A stretch of DNA of 64,000 nt from Nocardia africana NBRC 100379 (GCF_001612635.1 NZ_BDAV01000004.1:1-64000); one strand, 5' to 3'; counted from the first letter of the stretch, positions 38,897-48,426 are shown. Notes: a model not told the origin generated them from the sequence alone. Numbers and translations are program-made.

Positions 38897-40363
38897 ATGA
38901 CGAGACAGCACACGGAAACCGAGGTCGGCGCGGGCTTGCCCGACCGGCCCGACCGCGTATCCGAGCTGGTCGCGAATATGCGTGCGGCGCAGCCCAGTTG
39001 GGAGCACGCGGGCGTCGAGACTCGTGTCCGGTGGTTGCGCCGGTATGCGGAATGGCTGCTGGACAACCAGGAACGCATTGTCGGGGCGCTGGCCGCGGAC
39101 ACCGGAAAGCCGCTCGTCGAGGCTCGCATCGAGTTCACCGTTCCGGTGGACATGATCAAATACTCCGCCCGGCACGCGAAGCGTTGGCTGCGGCCCGAAC
39201 ATCCAGCACCGCCCAATCTGCTGAATGCGCTGAAGCGAGCGACCGTTACACACCGGCCGTACCCCGTCGTCGCGGTGATCACTCCGTGGAACTTCCCGCT
39301 GGGACTGTCACTGTGCGATGCGATCCCGGCGCTGCTGGCCGGCGCGGCCGTCATCGTGAAACCGGCGTCGGCGACCCCCCACAGCGTGATCGCGGCCATC
39401 GAGGGCTGGGCGGCCATCGGGGCGCCACCGGTATTCACGGTGCTGCACGGGCCGGGGGCAACGGGCGCGGCACTGGTGGATGCGGCCGACTACGTGCAGT
39501 TCACCGGCTCGACGGAAGTCGGCACGGAGATCGCGCGACGATGCGCTGAACGGCTGATCCCCTGCGGTCTGGAACTGGGCGGCAAGGACCCGGCGATCGT
39601 GCTGTCCGACGCCGACCTCGACCTCGCCGCCCGCGGCATCGCCTGGGGCGCATTGGCCAACGCCGGCCAGATGTGCACCTCGGTCGAGCGGGTGTACGTC
39701 GAAGCGGCCGTCTACTCGGAATTCGTGAAAAAGCTGACAGCACACGTCGATTCGCTCGAACGCGGTGTCGATGTCGCCCCGCTGGTGACGACCGAACAGT
39801 TCGATGTCGTCAGCGCGCAACTGAAGGATGCCGTCGCCTCCGGCGCACAGATCACCACCGGCGGCGGCACCGACCGGTCCGCCCGCTGGGTGCAGCCGAC
39901 CGTGCTCACCGGCGTCGACCATACGATGACGTGCGTCCAGGAGGAGACCTTCGGCCCGGTCATCCCGGTCATGCCGGTCGCCGACGAAGATCAAGCCGTC
40001 ACGCTGGCCAACTCGTCGAGATTCGGATTGTCGGCGAGTGTGTGGACGCGCGACAAGCGCCGCGGCCGGCGGATCGCGGCGCGCTTGGACGCGGGCGCGG
40101 TCAACATCAACGACTCCCATGCCAACGTCTTCTTCTTCGCCGCCCCGATGGACGGATGGAAGGAGTCCGGGCTCGGCGGTCGCTTCGGCGGCGCCACGGC
40201 ACTGCTCAAATACTGTCGCCCCCAGACCATCACCGCTGCCCGCGTCGCCATCCCCTATCAGCGATATCTGCTGTGGTTCCCCTACACGCGCGTCAGCACG
40301 GCGCTGCTCGGCCGGATCATGCGCGCGCTCGCCGCGACCGGGCGACGGAGGTGGCGGTGGTGA
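38897..40363 (+). CDS. Aldehyde dehydrogenase of the catabolic core
   Basis: A 488-residue ALDH of the succinate-semialdehyde/medium-chain type: ITPWNFPLGL, FTGSTEVG, Glu in LELGGKDPAI and catalytic Cys260 in NAGQMCTSVERV, then EETFGPVIPVM. GGAGG precedes the ATG. It is the first gene of the core operon, divergent from AraC, and its stop overlaps the start of the acyl-CoA ligase (GTGA). Oxidising an aldehyde to an acid that the next enzyme activates with CoA is a natural sequence. It is unrelated in detail to the ALDH at 14674. Confidence 0.85.
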   Translation: MTRQHTETEVGAGLPDRPDRVSELVANMRAAQPSWEHAGVETRVRWLRRYAEWLLDNQERIVGALAADTGKPLVEARIEFTVPVDMIKYSARHAKRWLRPEHPAPPNLLNALKRATVTHRPYPVVAVITPWNFPLGLSLCDAIPALLAGAAVIVKPASATPHSVIAAIEGWAAIGAPPVFTVLHGPGATGAALVDAADYVQFTGSTEVGTEIARRCAERLIPCGLELGGKDPAIVLSDADLDLAARGIAWGALANAGQMCTSVERVYVEAAVYSEFVKKLTAHVDSLERGVDVAPLVTTEQFDVVSAQLKDAVASGAQITTGGGTDRSARWVQPTVLTGVDHTMTCVQEETFGPVIPVMPVADEDQAVTLANSSRFGLSASVWTRDKRRGRRIAARLDAGAVNINDSHANVFFFAAPMDGWKESGLGGRFGGATALLKYCRPQTITAARVAIPYQRYLLWFPYTRVSTALLGRIMRALAATGRRRWRW

Positions 40364-42009
40364 CCGGAAGCATCGAGACGGTGCCGCATCACATTCGGGC
40401 CGTCACCGAGAAGGTCGCGGCGGTCGCCGTGCTGCACCGAGCGGGTGTCGTCGATCTCACCCGCCCCGATCGCCTGCGCCGGGTGGCCGCACACAACCGA
40501 ACCTACGGCCCCCAAGCGGCCCTGATCATGAAAGCCGCAGCGGAACAACCGGATTCGGTAGCACTGATCGACGAGCGCGGCGCGCTGACCTATCGAGAGC
40601 TCGACGAGCGGTCCAACGCCTTGGCGTCCGCCTTGACCGCCATGGGACTCGAACCGGGTGCCGTCATCGCCGTCCTGGCCCGCGACCACCGCGGGCTGGT
40701 GCTGGCCATCAGCGCCGCCGGACGAGCCGGACTGCGCCTGGCCATGATGAACACCGGCTTCGCCAAACCACAATTCGCGGAGGTAGCGCGCCGCGAGAAG
40801 GTCCGCGCTGTCCTGCACGACGGCGAATTCACCGATCTGCTCGACGCCCTCCCGCCGGATCTGCCGCGCGTGCTGACCTGGAGCGACGACGGCCACGGCG
40901 TACCCGGCGACGCCGAAACCATCGACCGTCTGATCGCCCGCGGCAACCGTTCCCGGCCCGCCCCGCCACCGCGGCCCGGTGGATTCGTGATCCTCACCAG
41001 CGGCACGACCGGCCTGCCCAAGGGTGCACCGCGAACCCGCGTCTCTCCCCTGCTCAGCGCGACCTTCGTCGATCGGATTCCGTTCCCCCGCAACGGCACA
41101 GCGGTCATCGCGTCGCCGTTGTTCCACAGCACCGGATTCGGCATGTGGACGGTCAACACCGCGATCGGCAACACGACCGTTCTGCTACGCCGATTCGACG
41201 CCGAAGCCACACTGCGCGCCGTCGCCGACCATCGCGCGCAGATGCTCGTTCTGGTCCCGACGATGCTCAACCGCATCCTGGCCCTCGGATCCGGGGTTAT
41301 CTCACGCTACGACCTGCGGTCGCTGCGCACGATCGTCGTCGCCGGCTCCGCCCTGGCGCCCGATCTGGCCACCCGCGCCATGGACACCTTCGGCGACGTT
41401 CTCTACAACCTCTACGGATCGACCGAGGTCGCGATCGCCACGGTCGCTCGACCCGCTGAGCTGCGCCGGGCGCCCGGCACCGTCGGCCGCGCACCGGTCA
41501 CCACCGATGTCGTCGTTCTCGACGCCGACGGGCGCCGTATCCACACCCCCGGCATTACAGGCCGTGTCTTCGTCCGCAGCGGTGCGCCGTTCGAGGGCTA
41601 CACCGACGGACGCACCAAAGAGATCGTCGACGGCTACATCACCACCGGCGACCTCGGCCATCTCGACGAACACGGACTACTCCACATCGACGGCCGCCAG
41701 GACGACATGGTCGTCTCCGGTGGAGAGAACGTCCATCCGCTCGAAGTCGAGCATCTGCTCGCCGATCTCCCCGAGGTCGCCGACGTCGCCGTTATCGGCG
41801 TGGACGACGCGGACTTCGGACAACGACTGCGGGCCGTCATCGTTCGCGCTCCCGGCGCGGCGCTCGACGCGGAGGCGGTCAAGGCCCACGTGAAGGCGAA
41901 TCTGGCCCGGTACAAGGTGCCACGGGACGTCGTCTTCGTCGACGAACTACCCCGCAACGCCACCGGCAAGGTGCTGCGTCGCGCACTCGAGGAACTGGAC
42001 TTCGCATGA
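40360..42009 (+). CDS. Fatty-acyl/aryl-CoA ligase (AMP-forming)
   Basis: A 549-residue ANL-family ligase with P-loop LTSGTTGLPKGA, LYGSTEVAIATVA, TTGDLGHLDEHGLLHIDGR, the hinge region and the catalytic Lys in NATGKVLRR near the end. It resembles mycobacterial FadD proteins with an N-terminal extension of about 50 residues (VDLTRPDRLRRVA). The GTG at 40360 has GGAGG 7 bases upstream and overlaps the ALDH stop. It overlaps the monooxygenase gene by ATGA at its end. The substrate is probably a hydrophobic carboxylic acid. Confidence 0.85.
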   Translation: MTGSIETVPHHIRAVTEKVAAVAVLHRAGVVDLTRPDRLRRVAAHNRTYGPQAALIMKAAAEQPDSVALIDERGALTYRELDERSNALASALTAMGLEPGAVIAVLARDHRGLVLAISAAGRAGLRLAMMNTGFAKPQFAEVARREKVRAVLHDGEFTDLLDALPPDLPRVLTWSDDGHGVPGDAETIDRLIARGNRSRPAPPPRPGGFVILTSGTTGLPKGAPRTRVSPLLSATFVDRIPFPRNGTAVIASPLFHSTGFGMWTVNTAIGNTTVLLRRFDAEATLRAVADHRAQMLVLVPTMLNRILALGSGVISRYDLRSLRTIVVAGSALAPDLATRAMDTFGDVLYNLYGSTEVAIATVARPAELRRAPGTVGRAPVTTDVVVLDADGRRIHTPGITGRVFVRSGAPFEGYTDGRTKEIVDGYITTGDLGHLDEHGLLHIDGRQDDMVVSGGENVHPLEVEHLLADLPEVADVAVIGVDDADFGQRLRAVIVRAPGAALDAEAVKAHVKANLARYKVPRDVVFVDELPRNATGKVLRRALEELDFA

Positions 42010-43499
42010 ACAGATCGACACCCCCCTTCACCACCGCGCCATCGGTCGCGATCATCGGCTGCGGCTTCGGTGGCCTCGGCGCCGCGATCGAGCTGGAACG
42101 CCATGGCATCACCAGTTATTCGGTATTCGAGAAGGGCGACGGAGTCGGCGGCGTATGGCGGGCCAATCACTATCCCGGCGCTGCGTGTGACGTGCCCTCC
42201 CCGACCTATTCGTATTCCTTCGAACTCGAAACCGAGTGGTCACAGCGCTTCGGCACCCAAGCCGAAATCAAGGCCTACCTCGAGCGGTGCGCGGCGAAAT
42301 ACGGTGTGCTGCCCAAGATCAGGACCAATACCGAAGTCGTGGCCGCCACTTTCGACGAGGACAGCGGCCGCTGGCAGCTGACCCTCGCCGGCGGCGACCA
42401 GCACTGGTTCGACGCGGTGATCTTCGCGACCGGCCAATTGTCGCGCCCGAAGGTGCCACAGCTCGACGGCCTGCAGACGTTCTCGGGCAGGCAATTCCAC
42501 TCCGCGGAGTGGGACGATTCCGTCGACCTCACCGGCAAGCGGGTCGCCGTCGTCGGCAGCGGCGCCAGCGCGGTCCAATTGGTACCCGCCATCGCCGATC
42601 GGGTCTCCCAACTCCACGTCATCCAGCGCTCACCCAACTGGATCGGCAACAAATGGAATCATCGAACCAACCCGCGAGTGCGACGACTGCTGCGTACGGT
42701 CCCCGGATTGGCTCGGGCCCAACACAATATGGAGTGGTTGTGGTACGAGTCGCGGGTCCCGATCATCTACAACCGGTTCGATCCCCTGCGCGCCGGACTA
42801 CACGCATGGCTGCGATACAAGATCCGCCGGGAAATCTCCGACCCCACACTGCGCCGGAAGGTGACACCGGACTACAAGGCCGGCTGCAACCGACTCCTGC
42901 TGTCCAACGACTGGTACCCGGCGCTGGACCGACCACACGTCGCACTCCACACCGAGGGCGTCACCAGCGTCACCCCCACCGGACTGGTCCTGACCAACGG
43001 TGACGAGATCGATGCCGACGTCATCGTCTGGTGCACCGGATTCACCGCCACCGAATACCTCGCCCCCATCGAGATCACCGGCCGCGGCGGCCGGCGGCTG
43101 CACGACGAATGGAAGGCCGGACCCGAAGCGTACCTGGGCATTTCGGTGAACGGGTTCCCGAACATGTTCATGATCTACGGTCCGAATACCGGCTCACTGA
43201 CCAACACGATCATCTTCCTCCTGGAAAAGCAGGCCCGCTACGCCCGCAAGGCGATCGAACTCAGCGCCGGTCTCGACGCCTGGCTCGATGTGCGGGCCGA
43301 GGTTCAGGACGGCTTCAATCAGCGTCTCCAGCAACGCCTTTCCGAGACCGTCTTCACCAGCGGATGTCCCGGCTGGTACCACACCGAGGAGGGCAAGGTG
43401 GTGGCCGTCTGGCCCGGATCGCATATCGCCTACGCCCGCGCGACCGCGAAGGTGGACCTGTTCGCCTACGACATCGGCAGCCGCGATAGCAACGCGTAG
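42006..43499 (+). CDS. Flavin monooxygenase, Baeyer-Villiger type
   Basis: A 497-residue flavoprotein with FAD motif IIGCGFGGLG, the BVMO fingerprint FSGRQFHSAEWD (residues 159-170, pattern FxGxxxHxxxWD), an NADP motif VVGSGASAVQ and a late ATG-like loop VWCTGFTAT. BVMOs insert oxygen next to ketones to give esters or lactones, using NADPH and O2. It is coupled to the ligase gene by ATGA. With P450, ALDH and ligase neighbours it suggests oxidative breakdown of an alicyclic or alkyl ketone. It could instead be a related N- or S-oxidising FMO. Confidence 0.85.
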   Translation: MNRSTPPFTTAPSVAIIGCGFGGLGAAIELERHGITSYSVFEKGDGVGGVWRANHYPGAACDVPSPTYSYSFELETEWSQRFGTQAEIKAYLERCAAKYGVLPKIRTNTEVVAATFDEDSGRWQLTLAGGDQHWFDAVIFATGQLSRPKVPQLDGLQTFSGRQFHSAEWDDSVDLTGKRVAVVGSGASAVQLVPAIADRVSQLHVIQRSPNWIGNKWNHRTNPRVRRLLRTVPGLARAQHNMEWLWYESRVPIIYNRFDPLRAGLHAWLRYKIRREISDPTLRRKVTPDYKAGCNRLLLSNDWYPALDRPHVALHTEGVTSVTPTGLVLTNGDEIDADVIVWCTGFTATEYLAPIEITGRGGRRLHDEWKAGPEAYLGISVNGFPNMFMIYGPNTGSLTNTIIFLLEKQARYARKAIELSAGLDAWLDVRAEVQDGFNQRLQQRLSETVFTSGCPGWYHTEEGKVVAVWPGSHIAYARATAKVDLFAYDIGSRDSNA

Positions 43500-43588
43500 T
43501 TCACCGAAAACAGCTCAACAACGACGTTCCGGCTGTTGCGTTACCCGTAAGCAGTGAATTGCTCGACCGAATCAGTTGAGGGGACTGA

Positions 43589-45016
43589 GTGGAACGTCGG
43601 AGCTCGAAGAAAAGTACGCGGATTCTGCACCCGTTCGATGCCGGCTGGCTGTGGCTGGAGTCCGAGACCAACCATATGCACGCCTCGGTGCTGGCGGTAT
43701 TCCGTAAGCCTGCGCACGCCGGGCCCGACTTCGTCTCGCGACTGGTCGCGGAGATGCGCGCCCACCGGGAGCCGTCGACGCCGTACGACCTGCGGCTCTC
43801 ACGGACCGGAGTCGGCCGGCTGTGGCCGCAGTGGGAAACCGTCGATTCACTGGACACCGAGCACCATGTCCAGTACCTGCGAATGGACCGATCGCCGGAC
43901 GGGCAGAGTCTGTTCGAGCTCGTCGATCATCTGCAGGGCCTTCCGTTGGACCGGTCCCGGCCGCTGTGGATCGTCTATGTCGTGGAAGGCTTCCGGGACA
44001 ACCACTTCGCGGTTCTCGGCAAGCTTCATCATGCGATCGCCGATGGCATGGCCGGTGTCCAACTGCTGCTGCGGTGGTTCTCCACGAACCCGGTCGCCCG
44101 GGGAGTACCACCCGCGTGGTCGAGCCAGAACCAGGGTGGGACGGCCCACTCCCCCGAAGCAACCATCGGCGAACGCCCGACTCGCCGAAATACCCGGCCG
44201 AGTTCTCACCGGTACCCGCCGCACGCAGCGACCGGGTTACTCGGCACGGTGCGAACCGCACTTCGCGCCGCCCGGATCTCCGGCAACCGAACGACAGAGG
44301 CATGGACCAGCCCCCGGACCTCACTCAATACGGTGATCACCCCGAACCGCCGAGTCGCCAGACGAACCTTCGACCTCGACGAATTCCGCACACTGGCGCG
44401 AGTGACCGGCGGCACGGTGAACGATGTGCTGCTCGCCGTCTGTTCCGGCGCACTGCGCCGCTATCTCGCCGAGTCCGACGCGCTTCCCGCGACATCGCTG
44501 GTGACCAATATTCCGGTCTCGATCCGAGGTGACGGCAGATACGGCGGTACCGGCAATGCCATCACCTGGGCCCGCGTCGCGCTCGCCACCGATATCGCCG
44601 ACGCCCGCCGGCGGCTCGAAGTGATCACGGACGCAACGCGGGCGGTCAAGGATCGGTTGGCGATGCTGCGCGGATCCGCGAAAACCGGATACACCCTGCT
44701 CGTCACGATACCGATCCTCATCGAGCATGTGCTCCGGCTCGGCGGCCGTACTCGACCGCTGTTCAACGTGCCGATTTCCAATGTGCCCGGACCCGATCAC
44801 CGGCTCTATCTGGACGGTGCCGAGTTGGTGAGCCTGCATGCCATGACCGTGCTCTACCACGGCCAGGGACTCAACATCGTCTGTCTCTCCTATGCTCGCC
44901 GCCTCGAGGTGTCGTTCACCGCGTGCCCCACCGCGGTCCCGGATCTCGAACGGCTGGCGACGCTGTGTGACGAGTCGGTCGCCGAACTGCGGCAACTACA
45001 TACGCCCGACGAATAG
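43589..45016 (+). CDS. Wax ester synthase/diacylglycerol acyltransferase (WS/DGAT)
   Basis: A 475-residue WS/DGAT-family acyltransferase with the catalytic HHAIADG (His147, His148, Asp152) and the C-terminal-domain segments GTVNDVLLAVCSGALRRYL and FNVPISNVPGP. These enzymes move acyl groups from CoA to alcohols or diacylglycerol and are common in mycolic-acid actinomycetes. The GTG at 43589 follows GAGGGGAC. An 89-base gap separates it from the BVMO gene. It may esterify an alcohol made by the pathway or store its acyl-CoA output. Confidence 0.85.
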   Translation: MERRSSKKSTRILHPFDAGWLWLESETNHMHASVLAVFRKPAHAGPDFVSRLVAEMRAHREPSTPYDLRLSRTGVGRLWPQWETVDSLDTEHHVQYLRMDRSPDGQSLFELVDHLQGLPLDRSRPLWIVYVVEGFRDNHFAVLGKLHHAIADGMAGVQLLLRWFSTNPVARGVPPAWSSQNQGGTAHSPEATIGERPTRRNTRPSSHRYPPHAATGLLGTVRTALRAARISGNRTTEAWTSPRTSLNTVITPNRRVARRTFDLDEFRTLARVTGGTVNDVLLAVCSGALRRYLAESDALPATSLVTNIPVSIRGDGRYGGTGNAITWARVALATDIADARRRLEVITDATRAVKDRLAMLRGSAKTGYTLLVTIPILIEHVLRLGGRTRPLFNVPISNVPGPDHRLYLDGAELVSLHAMTVLYHGQGLNIVCLSYARRLEVSFTACPTAVPDLERLATLCDESVAELRQLHTPDE

Positions 45017-45046
45017 CTCGAAACCCGTTCCCAGAGAGGGATACTC

Positions 45047-45922
45047 ATGCCCCATTCCTTGGCCGGACGAATCGTGGCAGTGACCGGCGGCTCACGCGGT
45101 ATCGGATTCGCGATCTCGCGAGCATTCCGCGAATGCGGCGCCCACGTCGCCATCGGAGCGCTCGACGAGGCCCAACTACGCAGCGCGGCAGACGATTTGA
45201 ACCTGACGTGCTACTCCAGCCTGGACGTGTCGGATCCCGGCTCGTTCCGGACGTTCCTCGACAAGGTGACCGCAGCACTCGGCCCCATCGACGTCCTGGT
45301 CAACAACGCCGGCATCATGCCCGTCGGGCCCCTGCTGGCCGAGGACGACGAACTCACCCGCCGCACCCTCGACACCGATGTCCTGGGCATGATCGTCGGC
45401 ACGAAACGAGCACTCGAGCTCATGATTCCACGCGGGCGCGGCCACGTCGTCAATATCTGCTCGGTGATGGGTCAGACCGCGTTGCCCGGCATGGCCACCT
45501 ACAACGCCTGCAAAGCCGCCGCCATCACCTTCACCGATGCCGCCCGCCTGGAATATCGGCACACCGGCGTGCGGATCTCGACCATCCTTCCCGGCGGAGT
45601 CGGTACGGAACTGATCGCCGGCTTGGATGCCACTGTCGCACTTCCGATTCCGGGGACGAGCCGGCGCATCCCTTTGATCCGAACCGTCGAGCCGGCCGAC
45701 GTCGCCCACGCCGTGATACGGACCGTCGCGGCCGACGCCTCTCGTCCCCGCGTCTATGTTCCGCGTATCGCGGGTGCGTTCCTGGGCGCGCAGCGGCTGC
45801 TGCCACGGGCGATCGGTGAGAGCCTGAACCTCCGACTCGGCGGCGAGAACGCCCGCCACGCCGACACGGACGCGCGACGGAACTACCAGAACCGGATCAG
45901 CACTACGACGTCGGACGGGTGA
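45047..45922 (+). CDS. Short-chain dehydrogenase/reductase
   Basis: A 291-residue classical SDR: cofactor motif TGGSRGIG, NNAG in VLVNNAGIM, catalytic Ser in ICSVMGQ and YxxxK in TYNACKAAA. The C-terminal region of about 60 residues beyond the fold is basic (PRIAGAFLGAQRLLPRA), as in several mycobacterial SDRs. GAGAGGG precedes the ATG. It is last in the core operon and probably interconverts an alcohol and the ketone substrate of the BVMO. This is inference from position. Confidence 0.85.
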   Translation: MPHSLAGRIVAVTGGSRGIGFAISRAFRECGAHVAIGALDEAQLRSAADDLNLTCYSSLDVSDPGSFRTFLDKVTAALGPIDVLVNNAGIMPVGPLLAEDDELTRRTLDTDVLGMIVGTKRALELMIPRGRGHVVNICSVMGQTALPGMATYNACKAAAITFTDAARLEYRHTGVRISTILPGGVGTELIAGLDATVALPIPGTSRRIPLIRTVEPADVAHAVIRTVAADASRPRVYVPRIAGAFLGAQRLLPRAIGESLNLRLGGENARHADTDARRNYQNRISTTTSDG

Positions 45923-46037
45923 TACCCGTGTCGCCGTCGGGCTGTCCGATAGGTATCGAAACGCACTGAGCTGCAGTCTCCGCGGGGTGGCGCCGTCGCC
46001 GCGTTCGGGCGGCTGATGGGAAGCGACGACGGCGCCG

Positions 46038-46068
46038 CGCGCCACCATCGCAGGCAGGAGGTGGCGCG
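46038..46068. terminator. Candidate bidirectional terminator hairpin
   Basis: Arms CGCGCCACC (46038-46046) and GGTGGCGCG (46060-46068) form a perfect 9-bp stem with a 13-base loop between the convergent SDR and P450 genes. Only a short T-rich run (CTTTCT) follows on the plus side, so intrinsic termination is plausible but not certain. Confidence 0.45.
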
Positions 46069-46123
46069 GGCTTTCTGCGGGAGGCCGGCGTCGACTACGA
46101 CCGGCCGACGCAGCCGATCGACG

Positions 46124-47503
46124 TCAACGACGCGCGATCGTCACCGGCAAACCATCTTTCATTTCCACGACCATCCGATACTTGGGCCGGAGGCGATGAT
46201 TGCGGTCGACGGTGAAGCGATATCGGCTGAACGCCGCGGCCACGGTGTGGGTGCCCTCGATATAGGCCATGTGCATGCCCAGACACAGTCGCGCTCCGCG
46301 GCCGAAGGGGATGTAGGCGTCGCGCCGGACAGCACGCTCGAGCCAGCGATCCGGTCGGTAGTCGGCCGGCGCATCCCAATACCGCTCGTCACGATGAATC
46401 GAAATGTTGGAACTGACGACCGTCGTACCCGGGCGGATGTGGAAACCGCCGATGACGTCGTGATCGACGGCGACCTTGGGATTGATGATCAGCCCGCCCT
46501 GTAGCCGTTGGGCCTCGTCGAAGCATGCGCGCGCGTAGGCCAGATTGCTGGATTCGGACGGCGAGAAATGTTCGCTGTCGGCCGAGCCCAGTTCGTACAG
46601 CAGCTTCTCCTCCACGTCGCGGTGAGTCGCGATCTGACCGAAAGTCCATGTCAGCGCCGCCGACGTGGTGTCGAACCCGCCGATGACCAGGCCGACCATC
46701 TCGGCCAGCAACTTTTCGTCCTCCAGTGGCCGGCCGTCCTCGTAGGTGGATCCGAGCAGGACGTTGAGAATGTCGCCGCGGTCGGTGGGGTTGGCCCGGC
46801 GCTCGGCGATGATGTCGGTCAGGAACAGATCCAGCTCACGTTGAGCGCGGATCCCTCGGCGCTCCTTGGCTCGTGGAATCGCCGACGGCATCGACCACAT
46901 CAACGTGCGAACTGTCGTCGCGGCCATGATGTCGGTCAGCCGGTCGATGATCCATTGCAGCCGGGCTTCGGTGAGTCGCCGAGAGAACAGCGCATTGAAC
47001 AGCACCGCGACCGTCAGTACCTTCATCCTGCGCTGCAGATCCACCGTCTCCCCGGTATCGGCGTACTGCTCCCACCGGTCGAGCTGCTCGGAGATCGCCT
47101 CGTCGAACAGCGACTCGAGATCCAGCAGCGACTTCTTGGTCAGATGGGGCTTCATCAGCTTGCGGCCACGTTCCCAGTCCGTGTCGTCGAAGGCGAAGAA
47201 CCGGTGCAGGTGCTCGACCGGCTTCATCTCCGCCGCAACCCAATCCGAGCGCTTGTAATTGGCGGCGTTGGCCACCGCGACATGGTTGATATGTTCCAGC
47301 GAGCCGAGGAGAACGATGTCGGCGCCCGGAATGGGTAGCGATACGACGTCACCGTACTTCTTGGTGATCTCCCCCGGATACAGATAGGGGTCCCGGAGAA
47401 ATCCCCGCCACGCCTCGATCGCGGCCAGCCCGCGCGGTCCCGGGGGAAGCGGAGCAGACGCCGGGCTCGGGCCCGATTCGATATGACCTGCAGTCGTAGT
47501 CAT
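46124..47503 (-). CDS. Cytochrome P450 (module B)
   Basis: A 459-residue P450 with PLPPGPRGLAAI, I-helix GLVIGGFDTTSAAL, ExxR in DEAQRLQGG, and heme loop PFGRGARLCLGM with Cys407. It follows the AveC-like gene (27-base gap), the reverse order to module A. Redox partners are likely the 3Fe-4S ferredoxin at 50726 and the reductase at 49207. It faces the SDR gene convergently. Confidence 0.9.
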   Translation of the reverse strand: MTTTAGHIESGPSPASAPLPPGPRGLAAIEAWRGFLRDPYLYPGEITKKYGDVVSLPIPGADIVLLGSLEHINHVAVANAANYKRSDWVAAEMKPVEHLHRFFAFDDTDWERGRKLMKPHLTKKSLLDLESLFDEAISEQLDRWEQYADTGETVDLQRRMKVLTVAVLFNALFSRRLTEARLQWIIDRLTDIMAATTVRTLMWSMPSAIPRAKERRGIRAQRELDLFLTDIIAERRANPTDRGDILNVLLGSTYEDGRPLEDEKLLAEMVGLVIGGFDTTSAALTWTFGQIATHRDVEEKLLYELGSADSEHFSPSESSNLAYARACFDEAQRLQGGLIINPKVAVDHDVIGGFHIRPGTTVVSSNISIHRDERYWDAPADYRPDRWLERAVRRDAYIPFGRGARLCLGMHMAYIEGTHTVAAAFSRYRFTVDRNHRLRPKYRMVVEMKDGLPVTIARR

Positions 47504-47530
47504 GCGAAAAACCTTTCAGTACAGAGGAAT

Positions 47531-48412
47531 TCAAGAAGCGGTGGCGGTGACCCGGAACTCACCGTCCGCGTCGCCCTCGGTCGCGGCACGCTCGCGCAGC
47601 TCGCGCAACACTGGAATCCGCAGCAGCGCATAGGTCACCGCCAGCGATGTCACACAGACGACCAGGCACGCGAACCAGGTGACCGGCCACGGCGCGGAGG
47701 ACTGAACCGCCTGGTAGGCCGGCCAGCTCACGCCGACGACATATCCGATCGTGACAGCGGGGATGAACAGGATGAGCCACAGCAGGTTGGCGCCCCGCAG
47801 ATAGCGGACGCAGAAGTAGATGACGATGCCGTACACCGGCAGCAGGGTCGTGTTCTGAACGATGGAGTAGAGCGGGATACCGAAGATCCGGGTGGGGTTG
47901 TCGCCGTAGTAGACGATGAGTCCCCAATGGTGCAGCAGCATCTCGGCGATGATTTCGGGAACGCCGACCCATACCGCCGACAGCAGCACGATGTCGCGCA
48001 GCGACCGTCCTCGCTCGATGTATCGGTAGGCGTAATACCCGCCCATCGCCACATAGGGCATGCACCCGACGAGGATGAAGGCGGGCATGGACCGGCCCAT
48101 GATCGTGTAGTGGAACCACGGGATATCCGCCGCGTACATAATCGTGCCGACCGTGTCGCCCAGCGGCTCGATATTGGCCGCGATCACACCGGACACCACC
48201 AGAATCGCCGGCAGCGCCTCCCGGTCGCGTAGCAACTTCCACCCGGCCCAGCCGACCGCGGCGACCGCACCGCCGTAGAGCAGCACGATGACCACCCACG
48301 CTGCCGTCTGATTCGCGTGCAATTCCGGCGGGAGCGGAATCTGGCCTTCGCCGGGGAGTTCGACCGCCCCGGCCCATACGCTCGCAGCGAAGTTACTAAT
48401 GTTACTCTCCAT
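47531..48412 (-). CDS. AveC-like polytopic membrane protein (module B)
   Basis: A 293-residue protein with about seven hydrophobic segments and the motifs IEPLGDT, YTIMGRSMPAFIL and YYGDNPTRIFGIP that it shares with the module A protein at 33058. The C-terminal tail is charged and short. It is the first gene of the AveC-P450 operon. The operator candidate GTTAC-N16-GTAAC spans its start codon, so the transcript probably begins within or close to the operator and the leader is very short or absent. No function can be read directly; pairing with a P450 in both modules argues for a shared task. Confidence 0.6.
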   Translation of the reverse strand: MESNISNFAASVWAGAVELPGEGQIPLPPELHANQTAAWVVIVLLYGGAVAAVGWAGWKLLRDREALPAILVVSGVIAANIEPLGDTVGTIMYAADIPWFHYTIMGRSMPAFILVGCMPYVAMGGYYAYRYIERGRSLRDIVLLSAVWVGVPEIIAEMLLHHWGLIVYYGDNPTRIFGIPLYSIVQNTTLLPVYGIVIYFCVRYLRGANLLWLILFIPAVTIGYVVGVSWPAYQAVQSSAPWPVTWFACLVVCVTSLAVTYALLRIPVLRELRERAATEGDADGEFRVTATAS

Positions 48413-48426
48413 GCTATATTGGTAAC
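48401..48426. promoter_or_regulatory. Module B operator (GTTAC-N16-GTAAC) over the AveC-like start
   Basis: The arms lie at 48401-48405 and 48422-48426. A further GTTAC direct repeat lies at 48392-48396. The same arms with the same 16-base spacing occur at 50665-50690. The site overlaps the ATG at 48412. It is the likely binding site of the TetR at 48569. Confidence 0.6.

Noticed and set aside
43500..43588. GTTACCCGTAAG before the WS/DGAT gene as another module B operator
   Set aside because: The arms are only 2 bases apart rather than 16, and the right arm is incomplete.
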